6,069 nucleotides of DNA, from positions 1 through 6,069 of the forward strand of contig JBJXHB010000182.1 of NCBI GenBank assembly GCA_046160725.1. Reading direction: 5' to 3'. Source of the DNA: JBJXHB01 sp046160725 (GTDB lineage Bacteria > Pseudomonadota > Gammaproteobacteria > Burkholderiales > Burkholderiaceae_C). Shown here piece by piece: positions 1-4,674 of this stretch. How positions within the stretch are numbered: the first letter of the stretch is position 1; each line of letters begins with the position of its first letter. Position numbers and translations under genes: made by a program. The notes below the pieces were generated by a model, which was not told where the DNA came from, did not search any database, and worked only from the letters and a program-made list of their open reading frames with translations.

Positions 1-1
1 C

Positions 2-619
2 CTCAGGCCCGACGAGCAGATCGAGCGCATCGGCTCGGTCGGGCGCGAGTGGGCCGGATCGGGCGCGATCCGGCTGCTCGACCCCGAAGGCCACGAGGTT
101 GCGGACGGCGAGGTCGGCGAGTTGTACTCGCGCACCGCGTACACGTTCGACGGCTACTGGCGCAACCCGGAGAAGACCGCCGAGGCCTTCGACGGCGAGT
201 GGTGCTCGGTGGGCGACCTGGCGCGGCGCGACGCCGACGGCTACCTGCACCTGGTCGACCGCAAGAGCAACATGATCATCAGCGGCGGCGAGAACATCTA
301 TCCGTCGGAGGTGGAGGCCGTGTTGGCCGCGCACCCGGCGGTGCAGGATGTGGCCGTGGTCGGCATGCCCGACGCCAAATGGGGCGAGACGGTGCTGGCG
401 GTGGTGGTGGTGCGCAGCCTGCAGCCGGCCGACGCGGCGACGACGCCACTGGCCGACCAGCTTGGCGCCTGGTGCCGCGAGCGGCTGGCGGGCTTCAAGC
501 GGCCACGGCGCTTCCAGTTCATCACCGAGGCCCAGTTGCCGCGGACGGCCACGGGCAAGATCCAGCACCGCGCACTGCGCGACCGCCTGCTGGCGCAGCA
601 ACAGACCGGTCCCGGATGA
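2..619 (+). CDS. AMP-forming acyl-CoA ligase (C-terminal 205 residues, 5' end outside the window)
   Basis: This is the end of an adenylate-forming enzyme that activates a carboxylic acid with ATP and joins it to coenzyme A. The reading frame is open from base 2 without a start codon, so the gene is cut by the window edge. Residues are numbered within the fragment. GDLARRD at about 71-77 carries the Asp that contacts the AMP ribose. DRK near 86-88 is the hinge to the small C-terminal domain. SGGENIYPSEVE (94-105) is the core A8 motif. LPRTATGKIQ near the end carries the catalytic Lys (about residue 186) of motif A10. The C-terminal domain is complete and ends normally at TGA. The substrate cannot be read from this part, because the acid-binding pocket is mostly upstream; medium/long-chain fatty acids or aromatic acids are all possible. 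The 114-nt gap downstream contains its own promoter candidate, so it need not share a transcript with the next gene. Confidence 0.93.
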   Translation, partial: LRPDEQIERIGSVGREWAGSGAIRLLDPEGHEVADGEVGELYSRTAYTFDGYWRNPEKTAEAFDGEWCSVGDLARRDADGYLHLVDRKSNMIISGGENIYPSEVEAVLAAHPAVQDVAVVGMPDAKWGETVLAVVVVRSLQPADAATTPLADQLGAWCRERLAGFKRPRRFQFITEAQLPRTATGKIQHRALRDRLLAQQQTGPG

Positions 620-625
620 CCTGCC

Positions 626-652
626 GCGGCGCGGCGCGCCCTTCCGCGCCGC
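626..652 (+). other. GC-rich hairpin after the acyl-CoA ligase gene
   Basis: Seven bases after the ligase stop codon, GCGGCGCGG (626-634) is the exact reverse complement of CCGCGCCGC (644-652), with a 9-nt loop. A competing 8-bp pairing (631-638 with 645-652, 6-nt loop) is also perfect. The position fits a transcript end or an mRNA-stabilising 3' stem. No T-run follows (the next bases are GCC repeats), so it does not meet the usual pattern of an intrinsic terminator. In a sequence this GC-rich, stems of this size can also occur by chance. Confidence 0.35.
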
Positions 653-662
653 CGCCGCCCGG

Positions 663-702
663 CCGGATGGGCCGGCAACCCTTGCGGCGACTCCGGATGG
701 GC
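663..702 (+). repeat. Direct repeat CCGGATGGGC, two copies 30 bp apart
   Basis: The 10-mer CCGGATGGGC occurs at 663-672 and again at 693-702, so the copies are spaced 30 bp start to start, close to three turns of the DNA helix. The second copy overlaps the presumed -35 region of the promoter candidate before the D-amino acid dehydrogenase gene. This arrangement would suit two same-face binding sites for a transcription factor, but no regulator gene lies in the window and I cannot name a family that uses this sequence. Confidence 0.3.
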
Positions 703-733
703 AGGACAGCGGCGGGCGCTACATTGCCCGGCC
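698..733 (+). promoter_or_regulatory. Candidate sigma-70 promoter of the dadA-like gene, placed for a leaderless mRNA
   Basis: TACATT at 720-725 resembles a -10 box (four of six bases match TATAAT). TGGGCA at 698-703 matches the -35 consensus TTGACA at four of six positions, with a 16-nt spacer. Only 8 nt separate the -10 element from the ATG at 734, so transcription would begin at or within a couple of bases of the start codon, leaving no room for a ribosome binding site. No Shine-Dalgarno-like sequence lies just before this ATG, which agrees with leaderless initiation. Read by eye; not tested. Confidence 0.4.
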
Positions 734-1993
734 ATGCGCATCCTGATTCTGGGCAGCGGCGTCATCGGCGCCACCACCGCCTACTACCTGGCCCGTGCCG
801 GCCATGAGGTCACCGTGCTGGAGCGCCAGGCCGGCCCGGCCCTGGAGACCAGCTTTGCCAACGCGGGCGAGGTGTCGCCGGGCTACTCGGCGCCCTGGGC
901 CTCGCCCGGGCTGTGGGTCAAGGCCGTCAAGTGGCTGCTGATGACCCACACACCGCTGGTCATCAAGCCCATGCTGGACCCGGGCATGTGGCGCTGGGCC
1001 ATGGCGCTGCTGGCCAACTGCACCGAGGCCCGCTATGCGGTCAACAAGGCGCGCATGGTGCGGCTGGCCGAGTACAGCCGCGACTGCATGATCGCGCTGC
1101 GGCGCGACACCGGCATGGCGTACGACGAGCGCATGCAGGGCACGCTGCAGCTGTTCCGCACCCAGGCCCAGCTGGACGGCGTGGGCAAGGATGTCGAGGT
1201 GCTGCAGCAGTACGGCGTGCCCTACCAAGTGCTGGACCGCGCCGGCTTCCTGCAGTACGAGCCGGCGCTCAAGGACACCCAGCACAAGTTCGTCGGCGCC
1301 TTGCGCCTGCCCAACGACGAGACTGGCGACTGCTTCCTGTTCACCAACCGCATCGCCGAGCTGGCGCAGCGGGCGGGCGCGACGTTCCGCTTCGGCACCT
1401 CGGTGCAGCGCCTGCTGCGCGACGCGAAGGGCGCCGTGACCGGCGTGCTCACCGACGCCGGCGAGCTGCGGGCCGACCGTGTGCTGCTGGCCCTGGGCAG
1501 CTATTCGCCGATGCTGTTGGCGCCGCTGGGCCTGCGGCTGCCGGTGTACCCGGTCAAGGGCTTCTCGATCACGGTGCCGATCACCGATGCAAGCGCGGCG
1601 CCGGAATCCACCATCATGGACGAGACCCACAAGGTGGCCGTCACCCGGCTCGGCGACCGCATCCGCGTCGGTGGCACGGCCCAGCTCAGCGGCTACGACC
1701 TGGCGCTGAGCCCGCGCCGCCGGGGCACGCTGGAGCATGTGGTGACCGACCTGTTCCCGCGCGGCGGCGATGTATCCAAGGCCAGCTTCTGGACCGGCCT
1801 GCGCCCGATGACACCCGACGGCACGCCCGTGGTGGGGCCGAGCCCCGTGCCCAACCTGTGGCTGGCCACCGGCCACGGCACGCTGGGCTGGACCATGGCC
1901 GCCGGCACTGGCGCGCTGTTGGCCGACTGGAGGAGCGGCCGCACGACGACCATCGACACCGAAGGATTGACCCTTGACCGCTACAACAGCTGA
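734..1993 (+). CDS. dadA: D-amino acid dehydrogenase, DadA-like FAD-dependent oxidoreductase
   Basis: The predicted enzyme oxidises D-amino acids to 2-oxo acids and ammonia, passing electrons through FAD to the respiratory chain at the inner face of the membrane. At 419 residues it has the normal DadA length. The N-terminus is a dinucleotide-binding fold, ILGSGVIGATTAYYLA (residues 4-19; Gly7, Gly9, Gly12), with Glu30 at the end of the second strand to hold the FAD ribose. The DadA-typical TSFANAGEVSPGYSAPW follows at 39-55. The C-terminal part carries GLRPMTPDGTPVVG (355-368) and ATGHGTLGWTMAAGTGALLAD (378-398), which close the flavin site. The ATG is chosen because the glycine motif begins immediately after it. 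The downstream ThDP-enzyme gene starts inside this gene's last 20 bases, so the two are almost certainly co-translated. No alanine racemase gene (the usual dadX partner) is present. Another D-amino acid or secondary/N-substituted amino acid substrate is possible. Confidence 0.88.
   Translation: MRILILGSGVIGATTAYYLARAGHEVTVLERQAGPALETSFANAGEVSPGYSAPWASPGLWVKAVKWLLMTHTPLVIKPMLDPGMWRWAMALLANCTEARYAVNKARMVRLAEYSRDCMIALRRDTGMAYDERMQGTLQLFRTQAQLDGVGKDVEVLQQYGVPYQVLDRAGFLQYEPALKDTQHKFVGALRLPNDETGDCFLFTNRIAELAQRAGATFRFGTSVQRLLRDAKGAVTGVLTDAGELRADRVLLALGSYSPMLLAPLGLRLPVYPVKGFSITVPITDASAAPESTIMDETHKVAVTRLGDRIRVGGTAQLSGYDLALSPRRRGTLEHVVTDLFPRGGDVSKASFWTGLRPMTPDGTPVVGPSPVPNLWLATGHGTLGWTMAAGTGALLADWRSGRTTTIDTEGLTLDRYNS
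1961..1976 (+). promoter_or_regulatory. Ribosome binding site that decides the TTG start of the ThDP-enzyme gene
   Basis: GAAGGA (1961-1966) lies 7 nt before TTG at 1974-1976, within the last codons of the dehydrogenase gene. No ATG or GTG start is available near the conserved N-terminus (the next alternative, TTG at 2088, would fall inside it). The good Shine-Dalgarno match and spacing therefore support the TTG start and translational coupling. Confidence 0.55.
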
Positions 1994-3638
1994 TCTCGCC
2001 AACTCGCCCCAGCGCCTGGGCCAGGCGCCGGCCGGCACCACGCCCGGCTCCACCGCCGCCGCGCCCGGCCACACCGGGGCCGACCTGTTGTGCGAGACCC
2101 TGCTGGCGCACGGGGTGGATCACTGCTTTGCCAACCCGGGTACGTCGGAGATGCACTTCGTGGCCGCGCTGGACCGCCAGCCGGGCATGCGCTGCGTGCT
2201 GGGCCTGAGCGAGGGCGTGGTCGCCGGCGCCGCCGACGGCTATGCCCGCATGGCCGACAAGCCGGCCAGCACGCTTTTCCACACCGGGCCGGGTCTGGCC
2301 AACGCGGGCGCCAACCTGCACAACGCGCGCCGCGCCCGCACGCCCATGGTCAACGTGGTCGGCGACCATGCGGCCTGGCACCTGCATGCCGACGCGCCGC
2401 TGACATCCGACATCGAGAGCCTGGCCCGGCCGGTGTCGGACTGGGTGCACCGCATCGCCAGCGCCGACGCCATCGGCGACGACACCGCGCGGGCCGTGCG
2501 CGAGGCCCGTGCCGCCCCCGGCCGCGTGGCCACCCTGATCCTGCCGGCCGATCATGCCTGGGGCCCGACCCGCGGCCAGGTGCCGCCGCTGCTGCCCGCC
2601 GTTGCGCCGGCCGCGCCGGATGTGGCCTTGGTGGGCCGCCTGGCCGACGCCCTGCGCCAGCGCGGGCCGCACGGCGGCACCGTGCTTCTGCTGGCCGGCC
2701 GCGCGCTGCGTGACGAGGGCCTGGGCTATGCCGCGCGCATCGCGGCGGCCACCGGCTGCCGGCTGCTGACCCAGCAGGCCAATGCGCGCGTCCAGCGCGG
2801 CCTGGGCCGGCTCAAGCTGGACCGCGTGGCCTATGTGGTGGACGTGGCGCTGAAGCGGCTGTCCGACATCCAGCGCCTGGTGCTGGTGGGGGCCAAGGCG
2901 CCGGTGGGCTTCTTCGGCTACCCGGACCGGCCCAGCAGCATGCTGCCGGCGGGCTGCGACGTGGTCACGCTGACCACGCCCCAGCAGGACGGCGTGGCCG
3001 CGCTGCGCGAGCTGGCCGCGGCGGTGGACCCGCACGGCACCGCGGACACCTCCGGGCTGGTGGCGCAGCGGCAGGACCTGCCCGGGCCCGCCACCGGCAC
3101 GCTCACCGCCAGCGCCATCTCGCGCAGCGTCGTGGCGCTGATGCCCGAGCAGGCCATCATCTGCGACGAGAGCGTCAGCAACGGCCGCGACTTCTTCCCC
3201 GGCAGCTGGCACGCCGCGCCGCACGACTACCTGCAGCTCACCGGCGGCGCCATCGGCCTGGGCATACCGCTGGCAACCGGCGCTGCCATCGCCGCACCCG
3301 GGCGCAAGGTGATCGGTCTGCAGGCCGATGGCAGCGCGATGTACACCCTGCAGGGCCTGTGGACCCAGGCCCGCGAGCGGCTGGACGTGGTGACCATCGT
3401 CTATGCCAACCGCGGCTATGCCATCCTGCACGGCGAGCTGACGGCGGTGGGCGCGGGTGCTCCGGGCCGCAATGCGCGGCGCATGCTGGACATCGACGAC
3501 CCGGCGCTGGACTTCGTGCAGCTGGCGCGCGGCATGGGCGTGGCGGCCGAGCGGGCCGACACGGCGGAGCGCTTCCACGACCTGCTGGCCGCGGCGGTGC
3601 GCACGCCCGGGCCGATGGTCATCGAGGCGGTGATCTGA
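1974..3638 (+). CDS. ThDP-dependent 2-oxo acid decarboxylase/carboligase (acetolactate synthase-like)
   Basis: A thiamine diphosphate enzyme of the acetolactate synthase/benzoylformate decarboxylase superfamily, 554 residues. The N-terminal pyrimidine-binding domain spans about 34-200: FANPGTSEM (52-60), the cofactor-activating Glu80 in LGLSEGVVAGAADGYARM, and His103 in LFHTGPG. Glu80 and His103 are 23 residues apart, the same spacing as Glu47 and His70 of Pseudomonas putida benzoylformate decarboxylase. A middle domain follows at about 212-350. The C-terminal pyrophosphate domain has LTGGAIGLGIPLATG (422-436) and a cofactor motif running from ADGSAMYT (451-458) to YANRGYAIL (477-485). The motif's usual GDG is ADG here, and the usual NN is NR. 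The first 33 residues are an Ala/Pro/Gly/Thr-rich extension absent from typical family members. Start is TTG with a strong ribosome binding site. True acetolactate synthase (isoleucine/valine pathway) is unlikely, since no small subunit gene follows. Overlap with the dehydrogenase suggests it uses the 2-oxo acid made there; substrate unknown. Confidence 0.8.
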   Translation: MTATTADLANSPQRLGQAPAGTTPGSTAAAPGHTGADLLCETLLAHGVDHCFANPGTSEMHFVAALDRQPGMRCVLGLSEGVVAGAADGYARMADKPASTLFHTGPGLANAGANLHNARRARTPMVNVVGDHAAWHLHADAPLTSDIESLARPVSDWVHRIASADAIGDDTARAVREARAAPGRVATLILPADHAWGPTRGQVPPLLPAVAPAAPDVALVGRLADALRQRGPHGGTVLLLAGRALRDEGLGYAARIAAATGCRLLTQQANARVQRGLGRLKLDRVAYVVDVALKRLSDIQRLVLVGAKAPVGFFGYPDRPSSMLPAGCDVVTLTTPQQDGVAALRELAAAVDPHGTADTSGLVAQRQDLPGPATGTLTASAISRSVVALMPEQAIICDESVSNGRDFFPGSWHAAPHDYLQLTGGAIGLGIPLATGAAIAAPGRKVIGLQADGSAMYTLQGLWTQARERLDVVTIVYANRGYAILHGELTAVGAGAPGRNARRMLDIDDPALDFVQLARGMGVAAERADTAERFHDLLAAAVRTPGPMVIEAVI

Positions 3639-3683
3639 GCGTGCGGCCGGGGCGGTGTCGGGCCGGTGCCGGCAGGGCCGGCG

Positions 3684-3711
3684 GTGACGGCGACGGGAAG
3701 TGGACTATCCT
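3684..3711 (+). promoter_or_regulatory. Candidate promoter for the small-protein/acetyltransferase pair
   Basis: GTGACG at 3684-3689 (four of six matches to TTGACA) and TATCCT at 3706-3711 (four of six matches to TATAAT) are separated by 16 nt. The GGACTATCCT stretch is one of few A/T-containing spots in this very GC-rich gap. Transcription would start near 3718 and give a leader of about 80 nt before the ATG at 3798. Confidence 0.35.
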
Positions 3712-3730
3712 GCCCCACACCCGCGTGAAC

Positions 3731-3754
3731 GGGGCCGACACCGGGGTGTGCCCC
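3731..3754 (+). other. Leader hairpin upstream of the 91-residue ORF
   Basis: GGGGC (3731-3735) and ACAC (3738-3741) pair with GTGT (3746-3749) and GCCCC (3750-3754), giving nine base pairs around a CGGG tetraloop with a two-base bulge (CG, 3736-3737). The stem lies in the presumed 5' leader of the small-protein gene. An upstream CACACCC (3716-3722) can compete for the same GGGTGTG (3744-3750), so two exclusive folds are possible. No T-run follows, so it does not look like a terminator of the upstream ThDP-enzyme gene. Confidence 0.3.
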
Positions 3755-3797
3755 GGGCCCTTCGGCGCGCTGGTCTCCTCACGCTCGAAAGGCTCCC

Positions 3798-4073
3798 ATG
3801 TGGATGCTGGTTTCGGTCGTCAAGGGCAGTCGCCATTTCGAGAACGAGTCGCCCGTGGGCAACAAGATCCTGATCTCGGACAACAGCGACATGGTCATCT
3901 CGGGCCGTGCCGACGGCAACGAGATCTATCGCTTCGAGATCCGGCGCGGCAACGAGACCTTCATCGTCAACGAGTTCCGAGGCGTGCTGAACCCGGCGCT
4001 GCTGGCATCGCGCTTCCAGTCCATGGCGCGGCAGCTGGGCGCGGTGATCGTCACCACCGAGGCGGTGGCCTGA
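3798..4073 (+). CDS. Hypothetical protein, 91 residues, family not recognised
   Basis: I do not recognise this protein. It is 91 residues with no signal peptide, membrane segment or cysteine. The order suggests a small beta-rich fold: a short hydrophobic strand (MLVSVV, residues 3-8), then alternating charged/polar strands through GNKILISDNSDMVISG, EIYRFEIRR and ETFIVNEF. A helix follows (NPALLASRFQSMARQL, about 65-80) and a last strand (AVIVTTEAV). It appears soluble and cytoplasmic. GAAAGG (3787-3792) lies 5 nt before the ATG at 3798, which favours that start over the in-frame ATG at 3804. Coding evidence is the ribosome binding site, G/C-rich third positions, balanced amino acid composition unlike the Arg/Ala/Pro-rich shadow frames, and close linkage to the acetyltransferase gene 13 nt downstream. 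It could be a partner or substrate of that acetyltransferase, which is speculation from position. Confidence 0.75.
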   Translation: MWMLVSVVKGSRHFENESPVGNKILISDNSDMVISGRADGNEIYRFEIRRGNETFIVNEFRGVLNPALLASRFQSMARQLGAVIVTTEAVA

Positions 4074-4086
4074 CAGCCAAGGCGTC

Positions 4087-4545
4087 ATGAGCGGCATCAC
4101 CGTCCGCCAGGCCGTCCTGGCCGACCTGGACCTGGTGGCGGACCTGCTGAACCAGTTCCGTGTCCACCAGGGCCGTGCCAGCGATCTGGCCGCGGTGCGC
4201 GCCTTTCTGCTGGCGCGTTTCGACCATGGCGAGTCGGTGGTGTACCTGGCGCTCGATGGCGCCGAGCCGCTGGGCTTTGCGCAGCTCTACCCGAGCTTCT
4301 CGTCGACGGCACTGGCGCGGGTGATGATCCTCAACGACCTCTTCGTGACCGACGCCGGCCGCCGCCGGGGCGTGGCCAGCCGGTTGCTGGCGGCGGTGGA
4401 GGCCCATGCCTGGTGCCATGGCTCGACGCGGGTGACGCTGAACGTCATGCGGACCAACACGGCCGGGCAGGCGCTGTACGAGGCGCGTGGCTGGAAGCAG
4501 GACGCCGACTTCTTCATGTATCACCGTTTCCCGGACCCGTCTTGA
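4087..4545 (+). CDS. GNAT-family N-acetyltransferase
   Basis: A 152-residue single-domain enzyme that transfers an acetyl group from acetyl-CoA to an amine; the substrate is unknown. The fold order is visible: ITVRQAVLADLDLVADLLNQF (strand 1 and helix 1), VVYLALDGAEPLGFAQLYPSF (strands 2-3), then the acetyl-CoA-binding motif A, MILNDLFVTDAGRRRGVASRLLAAVEAHA (80-108). Within that motif, Arg92-x-x-Gly95-x-Ala97 matches the (Q/R)xxGx(G/A) pyrophosphate loop. The C-terminal half shows the typical NTAGQALYEARGW (124-136), in which Tyr131 is positioned like the common general acid of the family. Full length for a GNAT. The ATG at 4087 has AAGG (4079-4082) 4 nt upstream and is 13 nt after the small-protein stop, so the two are probably one operon. 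The gene ends inside a large inverted repeat. Protein, amino acid, antibiotic or polyamine acetylation are all open. Confidence 0.88.
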   Translation: MSGITVRQAVLADLDLVADLLNQFRVHQGRASDLAAVRAFLLARFDHGESVVYLALDGAEPLGFAQLYPSFSSTALARVMILNDLFVTDAGRRRGVASRLLAAVEAHAWCHGSTRVTLNVMRTNTAGQALYEARGWKQDADFFMYHRFPDPS

Positions 4546-4590
4546 GCCCGTGCCGGCCGCGCCCGGCACCACGGCGGCCCTGGGCTCAAG
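4541..4590 (+). terminator. Nested inverted repeat at the end of the acetyltransferase gene
   Basis: CTTGAGCCC (4541-4549), which contains the acetyltransferase TGA stop, is the exact reverse complement of GGGCTCAAG (4582-4590). Directly inside, GTGCCGG (4550-4556) pairs exactly with CCGGCAC (4563-4569) around a 6-nt loop, so the inner 7-bp stem stacks on the outer 9-bp stem, leaving a 12-nt bulge on the 3' side. The bases after the stem, TTGTATGATG, are half T but not a true T-run. It could be a weak intrinsic terminator or a 3'-stabilising stem. Its 3' arm abuts the next operon's promoter-like element. Confidence 0.45.
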
Positions 4591-4606
4591 TTGTATGATG
4601 ACCTGA
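4590..4606 (+). promoter_or_regulatory. Candidate promoter/operator of the threonate operon
   Basis: TATGAT at 4594-4599 matches the -10 consensus at five of six positions and stands out in GC-rich surroundings. No convincing -35 hexamer lies 16-18 nt upstream (the bases there are CACGGCGG), so activator dependence is possible. The surrounding GTTGTATGATGAC has only a weak dyad (GT near one end, AC at the other), reminiscent of the GT...AC operator style of GntR-family regulators that often control sugar-acid operons. No regulator gene is present in the window, so that assignment is inference. Confidence 0.4.
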
Positions 4607-4674
4607 TGAATTCGGGCCGCGCGCCTGCTCATCGCCGGCGCCTTCATCGCCCCCTCCGCCGAGACCCAAGGTGA
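4606..4674 (+). CDS. Possible 22-codon leader ORF coupled to the threonate dehydrogenase gene
   Basis: An ATG at 4606 opens a 22-codon frame ending at TGA 4672-4674. That stop overlaps the GTG start of the dehydrogenase (4671-4673) in a GTGA arrangement typical of translational coupling. The ATG is 6 nt after the TATGAT element, where transcription would be expected to start, so the peptide could be made from a leaderless mRNA. The peptide is very basic (8 Arg of 22); its last four codons include CGA and AGG, which are uncommon in such GC-rich genomes. The dehydrogenase itself has no clear ribosome binding site, which makes delivery of ribosomes by this frame attractive. Against it: Arg richness is expected in random GC-rich frames, and a frame this short can arise by chance. 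Confidence 0.3.
   Translation: MNSGRAPAHRRRLHRPLRRDPR

Noticed and set aside
398..415. GGTGGTGGTGG stretch as a simple-sequence repeat or phase-variable tract
   Set aside because: It only encodes consecutive valines in a beta strand of the ligase. It is short, and a triplet unit would not shift the frame.
626..652. Intrinsic terminator after the acyl-CoA ligase gene
   Set aside because: The stem is perfect, but no T-run follows, so it is listed only as a hairpin.
49..807. Alternative + frame of 252 codons covering the acyl-CoA ligase end and the following gap
   Set aside because: Arg/Gly/Pro-rich product with no family features. The frame starting at base 2 carries the full set of ligase motifs.
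719..2074. Long open frame on the - strand (about 450 codons) opposite the dadA-like gene
   Set aside because: Low-complexity composition and no motif; it is the antisense shadow of a well-supported dehydrogenase gene.
1686..3578. Long open frame on the - strand (about 630 codons) opposite the ThDP-enzyme gene
   Set aside because: Its translation is Gly/Arg/Ala/His/Gln-rich with no recognisable domain, while the + strand frame has a complete ThDP enzyme. Long antisense open frames are expected in DNA this rich in G and C.
1974..3638. True biosynthetic acetolactate synthase (ilvB/ilvI)
   Set aside because: No regulatory small subunit or ilvC gene follows, the active-site spacing resembles benzoylformate decarboxylase, and the gene is coupled to a catabolic dehydrogenase.
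3662..3682. GCCGGC-AGG-GCCGGC inverted repeat after the ThDP-enzyme gene as a terminator
   Set aside because: Six-base arms around a three-base loop with no T-run, built from a self-complementary GCCGGC that is common in such DNA.
3798..4545. GNAT-type toxin-antitoxin module
   Set aside because: The small upstream protein has no visible ribbon-helix-helix or other DNA-binding pattern typical of antitoxins for GNAT toxins, and the acetyltransferase looks like an ordinary stand-alone enzyme.
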